Made by a program: the position numbers and the translations under genes. Of a DNA stretch of 64,000 nt, positions 16,872 through 26,979 are shown piece after piece (positions within the stretch are counted from its first letter, which is position 1; every line of letters starts with the position of its first letter). Origin of the DNA: JAGOEY01 sp017997515 (lineage in GTDB: Bacteria > Pseudomonadota > Gammaproteobacteria > Burkholderiales > Burkholderiaceae_C); assembly GCA_026314275.1 (NCBI GenBank), contig CP111109.1, positions 1,426,001-1,490,000 of the forward strand, given 5' to 3'. The notes below the pieces were generated by a model. That model worked only from the letters and a program-made list of their open reading frames with translations, was not told the DNA's origin and did not search any database.

Positions 16872-17915
16872 TTACTCGCTGGTAAAAATGCTGCCGCGGC
16901 GGTCCATCCGCTCCAGCGCAATGCCACAGCCGCGCACCACACAGGTCAGCGGGTCTTCGGCCACCAGCACGGGCAGGCCGGTTTCTTCGGCCAGCAGGCG
17001 GTCCAAGTCGCGCAGCAGGGCACCACCACCGGTCAGCATCATGCCGCGGTCGGCGATGTCGGCACCCAGCTCGGGCGGGGTTTGTTCCAGCGCGTTCTTG
17101 ACGGCGGAGACGATGTTGTTGAGCGGGTCGGTCAGGGCTTCCAGCACTTCGTTGCTGGAGATGGTGAAGCTGCGTGGCACACCTTCGGACAGGTTGCGGC
17201 CCTTGACTTCCATTTCCTTGACTTCAGAGCCGGGGAATGCGGAGCCGATCTGCTTCTTGATGGCTTCTGCCGTAGGCTCACCAATCAGCATGCCGTAGTT
17301 GCGGCGGATGTAGTTGATGATGGCTTCGTCGAACTTGTCGCCGCCCACACGGACCGAACCCTTGTAGACCATGCCACCCAGCGAGATGACACCCACTTCG
17401 GTGGTGCCACCACCAATGTCCACCACCATCGAGCCACTGGCTTCCGAGACCGGCAGCCCAGCGCCCAGGCCAGCGGCCATGGGCTCTTCAATCAGATAAA
17501 CCGCCGTGGCACCCGCGGCTTCGGCCGCGTCCTTGATGGCGCGGCGTTCAACCTGGGTAGAACCACACGGCACACAGATGATGATGCGGGGGCTGGGGGT
17601 GAACAGGGTGCGGGGGTGCACCATCTTGATGAACTGCTTGATCATCTGTTCGGTGATCACAAAGTCGGCAATCACGCCGTCCTTCATCGGGCGGATGGCC
17701 TCGATGTTGCCGGGCACCTTGCCCAGCATGGCCTTGGCTTCACTGCCCACGGCCTGGATGACTTTTTTGCCATGGGGGCCACCTTCGTGGCGGATGGCAA
17801 CAACCGAAGGTTCGTCCAGCACAATACCCTTGTCGCGGGCAAAAATCAGGGTGTTGGCGGTGCCCAGGTCGATGGCAAGGTCGGTAGAAAAATACCGGCG
17901 GAATATTCCGAACAT
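16872..17915 (-). CDS. mreB: Rod shape-determining protein MreB
   Basis: A 347-residue actin homologue that forms membrane-associated filaments directing lateral cell-wall synthesis. Seen: phosphate 1 loop IDLGTANTLIF at ~15-25, adenosine and phosphate 2 segment VVDIGGGTTEVGVISLGG, and an N-terminal amphipathic start MFGIFRRYFS. Length is canonical. First gene of the mre cluster, divergent from gatC across 265 bp that hold both promoters. Confidence 0.97.
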   Translation of the reverse strand: MFGIFRRYFSTDLAIDLGTANTLIFARDKGIVLDEPSVVAIRHEGGPHGKKVIQAVGSEAKAMLGKVPGNIEAIRPMKDGVIADFVITEQMIKQFIKMVHPRTLFTPSPRIIICVPCGSTQVERRAIKDAAEAAGATAVYLIEEPMAAGLGAGLPVSEASGSMVVDIGGGTTEVGVISLGGMVYKGSVRVGGDKFDEAIINYIRRNYGMLIGEPTAEAIKKQIGSAFPGSEVKEMEVKGRNLSEGVPRSFTISSNEVLEALTDPLNNIVSAVKNALEQTPPELGADIADRGMMLTGGGALLRDLDRLLAEETGLPVLVAEDPLTCVVRGCGIALERMDRRGSIFTSE

Positions 17916-18072
17916 TCAAATCCTCTCAGGCACGGCATACACATCGGCATGCAGTCGCCACGTTTACGGGTGTCAATGGGGGTGCTTTGGGCCAGCGGCA
18001 GCGTCCGGTCTGGGGCTTTATTTCGCACTTATTGGCATTTATTTGCACAATTTCGCGCATTTGCCGGCCTGT

Positions 18073-18102
18073 TTGAAGGCGTTGCCGCAAAGGCGAGATA
18101 AT
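18073..18102 (+). promoter_or_regulatory. Predicted sigma-70 promoter of gatCAB
   Basis: TTGAAG (18073-18078), 18-bp spacer, GATAAT (18097-18102), about 79 bp before the gatC start. The same gap (17916-18180) also carries A/T-rich TTATT repeats at 18018-18045 that probably belong to the mreB promoter on the other strand. Confidence 0.5.
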
Positions 18103-18180
18103 ACCTTATCCCCTGAAAATGTGGCATTCCGGCGCGCGCCGGGCCCCATCCTTACACCTGGTTTCCTCCCCCTTTTTGTT

Positions 18181-18480
18181 ATGGCTCTGACCCCCAACGA
18201 CCTTGCCCGTATTGCCAACCTGGCCCGGCTCGAACTGCAGCCCGCTGAAAGTGAGCGCCTGCTGTCGCAACTCAACGGGTTTTTCGACATCGTCGAGAAG
18301 ATGCGCGCCGTGGACACCACCGGCATCGCTCCACTGGCCCACCCCGTTGCCGCAATACAGGACATTGCGCTGCGCCTGCGCGAGGACGTGGCCAGCGAGC
18401 CCAACCAGCGCGAAGCCAACCAGCGCAGCGCGCCCGCCATTGAGCGGGGCCTTTTCCTCGTGCCCAAAGTTATCGAGTGA
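18181..18480 (+). CDS. gatC: Asp-tRNA(Asn)/Glu-tRNA(Gln) amidotransferase subunit C
   Basis: A 99-residue GatC: MALTPNDLARIANLARLEL at the N-terminus, LNGFFDIVEKM helix, and the C-terminal LREDV ... FLVPKVIE. GatC wraps GatA and GatB in the GatCAB complex that converts Glu-tRNA(Gln) (and Asp-tRNA(Asn)) to the amidated forms. The frame is open further upstream, but ATG 18181 matches the family start. First gene of gatCAB. Confidence 0.95.
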   Translation: MALTPNDLARIANLARLELQPAESERLLSQLNGFFDIVEKMRAVDTTGIAPLAHPVAAIQDIALRLREDVASEPNQREANQRSAPAIERGLFLVPKVIE

Positions 18481-18491
18481 GCCGCGACCCC

Positions 18492-19994
<1,503 letters not shown>

Positions 19995-19995
19995 G

Positions 19996-21489
19996 ATGAG
20001 TGAGCCCGTGAACACCTTTGAAGCGCAGCAACTGGGCCGCCCGACCGGCCCGCTGGTGCAGGGTTATGAAGTCATCATTGGCTTTGAAACCCATGCCCAG
20101 CTCTCCACACAGAGCAAGATTTTCAGCCGCGCACCTACCGCGTTCGGCGCCGAGCCCAACACCCAGGCCTGTGCCGTGGACTTGGCCCTGCCTGGCACGC
20201 TGCCGGTGATGAACAAAGGTGCGGTGCAGCGTGCTATCGAATTTGGACTGGCCATCGGTGCCCACATTGCGCCGCAGAGCATTTTTGCCCGCAAAAATTA
20301 CTTCTACCCCGACCTGCCCAAGGGTTACCAGATCAGCCAGTTCGAGATCCCGGTGGTGCAAGGTGGCAGCGTAGAGTTCTTCCTCGGTGACGAGAAGAAG
20401 TCGGTGCGCCTGGTGCGCGCCCATTTGGAAGAAGACGCTGGCAAGTCGCTGCATGAGGACTTCATTGGCCAGAGCGGCATCGACCTGAACCGCGCTGGCA
20501 CACCGCTGCTGGAAATCGTGACCGAGCCCGACATGCGTTCGTCACAAGAAGCCGTGGCGTATGCCAAAGAGTTGCACAAGATCGTCACCTGGATCGGCAT
20601 CTGCGACGGCAACATGCAGGAAGGCAGCTTCCGCTGCGACGCCAACGTGTCGGTGCGCAAACCGGGCGACAAACTCGGCACGCGGCGCGAGATCAAGAAC
20701 CTGAACAGCTTCAAGTTCATGCAGCAGGCAATTGACTACGAGATCCGCTGGCAAATCGAAGAGATCGAAGACGGCCGCGCCGTGCAGCAGGCTACCGTGC
20801 TGTTCGACCCCGACACGGGTGAAACCCGCGCCATGCGCACCAAAGAAGATGCCGCGGACTACCGCTACTTCCCCGACCCGGACCTGCCACCGCTGGTGAT
20901 TGCGCCCGAATGGGTGGAACGGGTGCGGTCCGAAATGGCGGAGTTGCCACGGGTCATGGCGGCGCGTTTTGTGGCTGACTACGGTCTGCCTGAATACGAC
21001 GCGACGACTCTCACGCAGAACAAGGCCATGGCCGCGTACTTCGAGACGGCGGCGCAGACCAGCGGCCAAGCCAAGCTGGCCAGCAATTGGATCATGGGTG
21101 AGCTGTCACGCAGGCTCAACAGCGGTGAATCTGCTGACATCGCCCATGCCCCGGTCAACGCAGCGCAACTGGGTCAGCTCATCACACGGATTGCCGACAA
21201 CACCATCTCCAACAACGCGGCCAAACAGGTGTTTGACGCGCTGTGGTCGGGCACTGGCACCGATGTAGATGCTCTGATCGACAGCCTGGGCCTGAAGCAA
21301 ATGAACGACTCCGGCGCGCTGGAGGCCATCATTGACGGTGTGTTGGCGACCAATGCCGACAATATTGCCCAGTACCGCGCAGGCAAGGACAAAGCCTTCA
21401 ACGCCTTGGTGGGCCAGGTCATGAAGGCCAGCAAGGGCAAAGCCAACCCGGGCCAGGTCAACGAACTGCTCAAAAAGAAACTGGCTTGA
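19996..21489 (+). CDS. gatB: Amidotransferase subunit B (GatB)
   Basis: A 497-residue GatB: kinase-like N-terminal cradle with YEVIIGFETHAQLST and KNYFYPDLPKGYQISQFE, central helical domain, and C-terminal YqeY/tail domain ending GQVMKASKGKANPGQVNEL. It phosphorylates and amidates the misacylated tRNA using ammonia from GatA. One base after gatA, so translation is coupled. GC-rich sequence follows the stop with no clear terminator. Confidence 0.96.
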   Translation: MSEPVNTFEAQQLGRPTGPLVQGYEVIIGFETHAQLSTQSKIFSRAPTAFGAEPNTQACAVDLALPGTLPVMNKGAVQRAIEFGLAIGAHIAPQSIFARKNYFYPDLPKGYQISQFEIPVVQGGSVEFFLGDEKKSVRLVRAHLEEDAGKSLHEDFIGQSGIDLNRAGTPLLEIVTEPDMRSSQEAVAYAKELHKIVTWIGICDGNMQEGSFRCDANVSVRKPGDKLGTRREIKNLNSFKFMQQAIDYEIRWQIEEIEDGRAVQQATVLFDPDTGETRAMRTKEDAADYRYFPDPDLPPLVIAPEWVERVRSEMAELPRVMAARFVADYGLPEYDATTLTQNKAMAAYFETAAQTSGQAKLASNWIMGELSRRLNSGESADIAHAPVNAAQLGQLITRIADNTISNNAAKQVFDALWSGTGTDVDALIDSLGLKQMNDSGALEAIIDGVLATNADNIAQYRAGKDKAFNALVGQVMKASKGKANPGQVNELLKKKLA

Positions 21490-21528
21490 TGGGGCGCGGG
21501 GTGGCCCCCGCTGTAGGCAGCCCGGGCC

Positions 21529-22173
21529 TTATGGCGTTGCGCTGCGCTGGCCCCACAGCTGCTTCAGCCGCGCCAGCTCGGCATCAAAACGCGCATTCAC
21601 CCGTTTTTTCTCCAGCTCCTGGTCGGCAATAAAGCGGCGCTGTGTGGCCACATCAGCCGCATGTGCAGCGGCTTTTTGCTTCAGTTGGGGCGGCACGGTG
21701 CTGGGGTCGTGTTTGTAGAACTCAAACTCGGCATCCAGGCGTGTGCGCTGCTGCTCCAGGTCGGCCAAACGTTTGAAGCCAAAAGCCATGACATCATCCA
21801 CCTGGCGCAGGGCATCGGCCCGTTCGGCGTCATGGGCAGCCACATTCTGGTAACGGGTGAGCAGCGCCCGGTCGCGCCGCCGTGCTTCGGTGACACGGGA
21901 GCGGTCTTCAGCGTCCTTGCGCTGGCGTTGCTCCTCCAGATCGGCCTCGCGCTCGGTCAGCGACGGGCCGATGGAGCGTTTGACCGAGCCGTTGGAATAC
22001 AACTCGCGCTGCTCGCGGTCGGCACATTCGGCAATGGGGCGGTCATGGGTGAGCCTGCGGCCCTTGTTGTCAATACAGGTGTAAATGCTCTGGGCCGCAG
22101 ACAGCCCCGCTGCACCACACAGCACCAGACCCAGCACGCCAGAGGAAAGCCCCGTCCATTGCCAGCCGCGCAC
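21529..22173 (-). CDS. DUF4124 domain-containing exported protein
   Basis: A 214-residue protein with an N-terminal signal peptide ending LSAAQ, then a short DUF4124 domain (SIYTCIDNKGRRLTHDRPI) and a long charged helical region rich in Glu, Arg and Gln (about residues 60-205), probably coiled coil. Start GTG 22173 is chosen because AAGGA lies just upstream and the signal peptide begins there; the longer frame upstream overlaps pyrE. Two bases separate it from the pyrE stop, so they are probably cotranscribed. Function unknown. Confidence 0.75.
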   Translation of the reverse strand: MRGWQWTGLSSGVLGLVLCGAAGLSAAQSIYTCIDNKGRRLTHDRPIAECADREQRELYSNGSVKRSIGPSLTEREADLEEQRQRKDAEDRSRVTEARRRDRALLTRYQNVAAHDAERADALRQVDDVMAFGFKRLADLEQQRTRLDAEFEFYKHDPSTVPPQLKQKAAAHAADVATQRRFIADQELEKKRVNARFDAELARLKQLWGQRSATP

Positions 22174-22175
22174 AT

Positions 22176-22874
22176 TTATCCTTCTGTGACTCCGTACCGC
22201 TGGCGGTAGGCTAGCACCCGCGCATGGTGGCCACCCAGCCCGCCATCGCCACTTTGTAACAAATACTGCAATAAGTCTGCCAGCTTCGCAATCGTGCAAA
22301 CCTGCATGCCCAAATGGCTGCGCACATACTGCACGGCGCTGTGGGCTACGTCCTGGCCGTTTTCGGTCGCCATCTCCTGCCGATCCAGCGCAATGGCCAC
22401 GGCATGGGGCGTGGCCCCCGCCGCCTGGATCAGGGCGATGGACTCCCGCACGGCCGTGCCCGCCGACATCACGTCGTCCACAATCAGCACCCGGCCCTTG
22501 AGCGGCGCACCGACCAGCGAGCCGCCTTCGCCGTGGTCTTTGGCTTCCTTGCGGTTGTAGGCAAACGGTACATTGCGGCCCAGCCGCGCCAACTCGATCA
22601 CCACGGCGGCGCCCAGCGGAATACCCTTGTACGCAGGCCCGAAGACCATGTCGAATTCGATACCGCTGTCCATGATGCGGCGTGCATAAAATGCAGCAAG
22701 CCGGCCCAGCTTTGCGCCGTCGTCGAACAGCCCGGCATTAAAAAAGTACGGGCTCATGCGACCGGCCTTGGTCTTGAAATCACCAAACCGCAGCACGCCG
22801 GAGTCCACCGCAAACTGCACAAAATCCTGCGCCAGAGCGTCCTGCGCCTTTGGCTGCACGTGTTCAACCACCAT
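22176..22874 (-). CDS. pyrE: Orotate phosphoribosyltransferase
   Basis: A 232-residue enzyme joining orotate and PRPP to give OMP in pyrimidine synthesis. PRPP loop GRVLIVDDVMSAGTAVRE and FGPAYKGIPL are clear. Start ATG 22874 has AAGGAT 7-12 bases upstream. The frame is open 49 codons further upstream, but those codons lie within xthA and lack family similarity. The start codon shares the palindrome CATG with the opposite strand. Divergent from xthA with overlapping 5' ends. Confidence 0.93.
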   Translation of the reverse strand: MVVEHVQPKAQDALAQDFVQFAVDSGVLRFGDFKTKAGRMSPYFFNAGLFDDGAKLGRLAAFYARRIMDSGIEFDMVFGPAYKGIPLGAAVVIELARLGRNVPFAYNRKEAKDHGEGGSLVGAPLKGRVLIVDDVMSAGTAVRESIALIQAAGATPHAVAIALDRQEMATENGQDVAHSAVQYVRSHLGMQVCTIAKLADLLQYLLQSGDGGLGGHHARVLAYRQRYGVTEG

Positions 22875-22884
22875 GGAGAAATCC

Positions 22885-23688
22885 TTGTTCAAGTTAACCA
22901 GCCTCAACCTCAACGGCATCCGTTCCGCCACGACCAAAGGGGTCGAAGCCTGGATTGCAGCCACGGCGCCCGATTGTATTTGTGTGCAGGAAATCAAGGC
23001 CCAGGCCCCCGACATGGCCAACCGCTTCGAGCAGCTCGCGGGCTTGAAGGGCCACTTTCACTTCGCCCAGAAAAAGGGCTATTCGGGTGTGGGCATCTAC
23101 ACCCGGCACGCGCCCAGCGACGTCATCGTCGGGTACGGCTGCGAAGAATTCGACGCCGAAGGGCGTTACATCGAAACGCGCTTCGACACCCCCGAGCGCA
23201 AGTTTTCGGTCATCAGCTGCTATTTCCCCAGCGGCTCGTCAGGCGAAGAACGCCAGTTGGCCAAGTTCCGTTTTCTGGCTGAATTCCACCCTCATCTGAT
23301 GCAGCTCAAGGCAACCCGGGAGTTCATTCTGTGCGGCGATATCAACATCGCCCACCAGCAAATTGACCTGAAAAACTGGAAAAGCAACCAGAAAAACAGC
23401 GGTTTCCTGCCCGAAGAACGCGACTGGATGACAAAACTGTTGCAAACAACTGATGTAACCGGCGGTCTGGTTGACGTTTACCGTCAGCTGCAGCCCACCG
23501 CCACTGACACGGCGTACACATGGTGGAGCAACCGGGGCCAGGCCTATGCCAAAAACGTGGGATGGCGGCTGGACTACCACTTGGCGACACCCGCCACCGC
23601 CGCGCTGGCGCGAACGGAACATATCTACAAGGATGTGAAGTTCTCGGACCATGCGCCGATCACGGTGGATTACGACTTCAGTCTCTGA
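22885..23688 (+). CDS. xthA: Exodeoxyribonuclease III family AP endonuclease
   Basis: A 267-residue ExoIII-type nuclease for base-excision repair. Catalytic motifs: LNLNGIR (Asn), CVQEIKA (Glu), GDINIAH (Asp/Asn), WRLDYHLAT (Asp) and FSDHAPI (Asp-His). Start TTG 22885 is preferred: GGAG lies exactly six bases upstream and the protein then begins LFKLTSLNLNG. ATG 22873 is in frame but has no ribosome site. Either way the 5' end overlaps the pyrE start region. Confidence 0.9.
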   Translation: MFKLTSLNLNGIRSATTKGVEAWIAATAPDCICVQEIKAQAPDMANRFEQLAGLKGHFHFAQKKGYSGVGIYTRHAPSDVIVGYGCEEFDAEGRYIETRFDTPERKFSVISCYFPSGSSGEERQLAKFRFLAEFHPHLMQLKATREFILCGDINIAHQQIDLKNWKSNQKNSGFLPEERDWMTKLLQTTDVTGGLVDVYRQLQPTATDTAYTWWSNRGQAYAKNVGWRLDYHLATPATAALARTEHIYKDVKFSDHAPITVDYDFSL

Positions 23689-23730
23689 CCGCTGATGGGG
23701 CCCCGCGACGAGGCTGGCAGAACGCTTTTT

Positions 23731-23779
23731 TTATAGCACCTAGCGCACACCCAGCATGCGCCAGATGCCAATTTGACTC
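23731..23779. repeat. Dispersed repeat R2, copy between xthA and the M48 gene
   Basis: TTATAGCACCTAGCGC-N11-GCGCCAGATGCCAATTTGAC, matching the R2 consensus at the conserved arms. Lies between two converging genes. Confidence 0.6.
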
Positions 23780-23815
23780 ATAAACCAAGCCCCTGCGGCT
23801 GCACACAACACAGCG

Positions 23816-24646
23816 TCAGCGCGGCGACCTGCGGTACAGCGACTCCACCTTGGGCAGGTTGGCCTCCAGCTCCTTGATGCGGTTCGGACCGCTGGGGTGG
23901 CTGGACAAAAAGGCCATGCCGCCTTTGTCACCCGTGGCTTTGGCCATCTTTTGCCACAGGGTGATGGCGGCTTTGGGATCGTAGCCCGCGCGGGCGGCAA
24001 TCTCCAGCCCGACCAGGTCGGCCTCACTTTCGTCCGAGCGGCTGTACTGCAGTGTCAGCAGTTCGGTGCCCAGATTGGCCGCCAGGTTACCCATGTCGCC
24101 CAAGCCCAGCAGCTGCGCACCCAGCGACAGGCCCATACCCGTGACCTGCGACTTGGCCAGGCGTTCACGCGCGTGTTCACGCAGCGCGTGGGCCATTTCG
24201 TGGCCCATCACCATGGCGATTTCGTCGTCGGTGAGTTGGAGCTGGTCGAGGATGCCGGTGTAGAAAACGATCTTGCCGCCGGGCATGACGAAGGCGTTGA
24301 TCTGTTTGCTGCCGATGAGGTTGACCTCCCACTTCCAGCCGGGTGCACGTTCGTTCCACTGCGGGGTGTGGGGCACCAGCCGCTGGGCAATGGCGCGCAG
24401 GCGCTGCAGCTGGGCGTTGTTGGGTGAGGCCAGTGCGCCCTGGGCTTTGGCCTCGGCCATCATCTGGCTGTACTGCTGGGCGGCGGACTTTTCCAGCGTG
24501 CCTGCCGGCACCAGTTTGGCCATGGCAGACGTCTTGCCGACATCCACCTGGGCCAGCACGGGTGTGGCGGCGGCACCGGCAGCGGCCAGCAAAAACGTGC
24601 GGCGCAAGGCGAGGCGGGGAGATTGGGAAGTACAGAGGTAGCACAT
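23816..24646 (-). CDS. M48-family metalloprotease
   Basis: A 276-residue exported zinc protease. Signal peptide about 1-33 with RRTFLLAAAG near its start (a possible twin-arginine form), zinc motif HEMAHALREH, and the third ligand Glu in ESEADLVG. Related to LoiP/BepA-type periplasmic M48 proteases that help outer-membrane quality control. Start ATG 24646 begins the signal peptide; the frame upstream runs into ampG and is not coding. The intergenic side toward ampG is only ~30-130 bp depending on the ampG start. Confidence 0.82.
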   Translation of the reverse strand: MCYLCTSQSPRLALRRTFLLAAAGAAATPVLAQVDVGKTSAMAKLVPAGTLEKSAAQQYSQMMAEAKAQGALASPNNAQLQRLRAIAQRLVPHTPQWNERAPGWKWEVNLIGSKQINAFVMPGGKIVFYTGILDQLQLTDDEIAMVMGHEMAHALREHARERLAKSQVTGMGLSLGAQLLGLGDMGNLAANLGTELLTLQYSRSDESEADLVGLEIAARAGYDPKAAITLWQKMAKATGDKGGMAFLSSHPSGPNRIKELEANLPKVESLYRRSPR

Positions 24647-24735
24647 GGCGGAATAATAGACACAAATTCGCCGCTGCCATGCAGGACAAAAACAATTCCC
24701 CCACCGCTTCCGCCGCCACAGCGGCCCCTTCTGGT

Positions 24736-24745
24736 CCCCCCCCCC
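24736..24745 (+). repeat. C10 homopolymer at the 5' end of ampG
   Basis: Ten consecutive C residues. An ATG at 24679 opens a frame into the tract; with eleven C it would continue in phase through AmpG as PPPPAKLSWLAAWRVYLEP. With ten C it ends at 24861. Confidence 0.9.
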
Positions 24746-24776
24746 GGCGAAGCTGTCCTGGCTCGCCGCATGGCGT

Positions 24777-26123
24777 GTGTACCTGGAGCCCGCCAGCCTG
24801 CGGATGTTCACGCTGGGCTTTTCGGCCGGGCTGCCGCTGCTGCTGGTGCTGGGCACGCTGAGTTTCTGGCTGCGTGAGGCGGGCATCGACCGCACCACCA
24901 TCGGTTACCTGTCGTGGGTGGGCCTGGCCTATGGCTTCAAGTGGGTCTGGGCGCCGCTGGTGGACCGCATGCCGATCCCGCTGCTGACCCGCTGGCTCGG
25001 GCGGCGGCGCAGCTGGCTGCTGCTGTCGCAGCTGGCCATCATGGCGGGGTTGGCGGGTATGGCGTTTAACGACCCGCAGCAGTCGCTGCAACCCGTGGTG
25101 TGGTGTGCGCTGGCGGTGGCGTTTGGCTCGGCCACGCAAGACATTGCGCTGGACGCGTTCCGCATCGAATCCGCCGACGCCGACCACCAGGCTGCGCTGG
25201 CGGCCAGTTACCAGACCGGTTACCGGCTGGCCATGATCTGGGCCGGGGCCGGGGTGCTGTGGCTGGCAACGCGGGCTGAAACCGCCCCACTGGCTGGAGT
25301 GGTAGGTGTGGCAGGTGCAGCGCAGGCCTACCAGCACAGCGCCTGGCAATTTGCCTACCTGGTGATGGCGGCGTCGATGCTGCTGGGGGTGGCCACGGTG
25401 CTGCTCTCCCGCGAGCCGGTGCACCGGGTTCTGCCGCCCGCGCGCAACGCGGCGGAATGGCTGCGCGGCGCGCTGGTCGAGCCGTTTGCCGACTTTTTGC
25501 AGCGCTACGGCAAACACGCGCTGCTGATCCTGGCGCTGATCGCCACCTACCGCATCAGCGACATCGTGATGGGCATCATGGCCAACCCGTTTTATGTGGA
25601 CATGGGGTACACCAAGGCCGAGGTGGCCACGGTGACCAAGGTGTACGGCGTGATCATGACGCTGGTGGGCGCCTTCCTGGGCGGGGTGCTGGCCATGCGT
25701 ATGGGTGTGATGCGGGTGCTGATGCTGGGCGCCATCCTCAGCGCCGCCACCAACCTGCTGTTTGCCTGGCTGGCCACGCAGGGGCACAACCTGCAGGGGC
25801 TGGTGTTGGTGGTGTCGGCCGACAACCTGGCCAGCGGCATCGCGTCGGCCGCCTTCATCGCCTACCTGTCGTCACTCACCAACGTGAACTACTCGGCCAC
25901 GCAGTACGCGCTGTTCAGCTCGATGATGCTGCTGCTGCCCAAGTGGCTGGCGGGGTTTTCCGGGCGGTATGTGGACGCGTTTGGGTATGTGCAGTTTTTC
26001 ACCACCACCGCGCTGCTGGGGCTGCCGGTGCTGCTGCTGGTGTGGCTGGCGTCGCGCAGCCACAGCCACTTGGCAGCCGCCGTGCCCCATGTAGAAAAAG
26101 ACGCTGTTTTTAGTGCCAAATAG
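24777..26123 (+). CDS. ampG: AmpG-family muropeptide permease (5' end disrupted)
   Basis: A major-facilitator protein of the AmpG type, importing GlcNAc-anhydroMurNAc peptides for cell-wall recycling. YLEPASLRMFTLGFSAGLP and LSFWLREAGIDRTTIGYLSW are classic AmpG N-terminal motifs; about twelve membrane segments follow over 448 residues. The first in-frame start is GTG 24777, which has no ribosome site and cuts the conserved WRVYLEP. The natural start is probably ATG 24679, placed out of frame by a C10 tract one base short. The stop codon and last two codons fall within repeat R2. Confidence 0.8.
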   Translation: MYLEPASLRMFTLGFSAGLPLLLVLGTLSFWLREAGIDRTTIGYLSWVGLAYGFKWVWAPLVDRMPIPLLTRWLGRRRSWLLLSQLAIMAGLAGMAFNDPQQSLQPVVWCALAVAFGSATQDIALDAFRIESADADHQAALAASYQTGYRLAMIWAGAGVLWLATRAETAPLAGVVGVAGAAQAYQHSAWQFAYLVMAASMLLGVATVLLSREPVHRVLPPARNAAEWLRGALVEPFADFLQRYGKHALLILALIATYRISDIVMGIMANPFYVDMGYTKAEVATVTKVYGVIMTLVGAFLGGVLAMRMGVMRVLMLGAILSAATNLLFAWLATQGHNLQGLVLVVSADNLASGIASAAFIAYLSSLTNVNYSATQYALFSSMMLLLPKWLAGFSGRYVDAFGYVQFFTTTALLGLPVLLLVWLASRSHSHLAAAVPHVEKDAVFSAK

Positions 26124-26161
26124 GCCTCTATCGCACACTAGTCATGCGCAAACAGCTATCA
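26113..26161. repeat. Dispersed repeat R2, copy at the ampG 3' end
   Basis: On the minus strand TGATAGCTGTTTGCGC-N11-GTGCGATAGAGGCCTATTTGG. It supplies the ampG stop codon TAG (26121-26123). Confidence 0.65.
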
Positions 26162-26246
26162 ATACAGTAGCAAAAAGAACCCTGCGATTTACCTTTCTTT
26201 ACGGCAGCTTCAAGTCCCCTAGATGCACTTGCGGCACCCTACACAC

Positions 26247-26975
26247 ATGACTTCCCACCTGCTGATGATCGAGGACGACACCCGCCTGGCCCGTATGGTC
26301 GGTGAATACCTGGGTCAGTCCGGTTTTGTTTTCTCCCACGCGGCCAACGGCGGTGACGGGTTGGCGCACCTGCAGGGTGACGCCGGCCAGCCACCGCCCG
26401 ACCTGGTGATCCTGGACCTGATGCTGCCCGACATGGACGGGCTGGAGGTCTGCCGCCGCATCCGTGCCTTGCCCGGCCCGATGGCCAAGGTGCCGGTGCT
26501 GATGCTGACCGCCAAGGGCGACCCGATGGACCGCATCATCGGGCTGGAGCTGGGCGCGGACGACTACCTGCCCAAACCCTTCGAGCCGCGCGAGCTGCTG
26601 GCCCGTATCCGCGCCGTGCTGCGCCGCCGCACCGACGCCCCCACATCCACCGCTGCCCCCAGCAAGGCGTTGCTGCAGTTCGGCACGCTGGAGATTGACC
26701 GCGATGCCCGTGCCGTGTCGGTCAATGGCGAGGCGTGTGAGTTGACCTCGTACCAGTTCGACCTGCTGATTGCGCTGGCCGAACGTGCGGGCCGGGTGCT
26801 GACCCGCGACCAGATCATGGAGGCTGTGCGCGGCCGCGAGCTGGAGGCGTTTGACCGCTCCATCGACGTACACATGGGGCGTATCCGGCTGGCGATCGAG
26901 GCCGATGCAAAGAACCCGAAACGTATCCTGACCGTGCGGGGTGTGGGTTACGTCTTCGCCAAACAACAAGACTGA
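26247..26975 (+). CDS. OmpR-family response regulator
   Basis: A 242-residue two-component regulator. Receiver domain at 1-120 with acidic pair IEDD, phosphoacceptor Asp57 in LVILDLMLPDMDG, and switch Lys in LPKPFEP. OmpR/PhoB winged helix from ~140 with ELTSYQFDLLIALAE and HMGRIRLAIEAD. ATG 26247 is chosen because it begins the receiver; an upstream in-frame ATG at 26223 adds eight unrelated residues. The sensor kinase follows after 4 bp. The set of target genes is unknown; envelope genes flank it. Confidence 0.9.
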   Translation: MTSHLLMIEDDTRLARMVGEYLGQSGFVFSHAANGGDGLAHLQGDAGQPPPDLVILDLMLPDMDGLEVCRRIRALPGPMAKVPVLMLTAKGDPMDRIIGLELGADDYLPKPFEPRELLARIRAVLRRRTDAPTSTAAPSKALLQFGTLEIDRDARAVSVNGEACELTSYQFDLLIALAERAGRVLTRDQIMEAVRGRELEAFDRSIDVHMGRIRLAIEADAKNPKRILTVRGVGYVFAKQQD

Positions 26976-26979
26976 CCGC

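Noticed and set aside
24679..24861. A separate small protein gene starting at ATG 24679
   Set aside because: Its N-terminal half is a low-complexity leader and its second half is an out-of-frame reading of ampG. It is better explained as the displaced ampG start.
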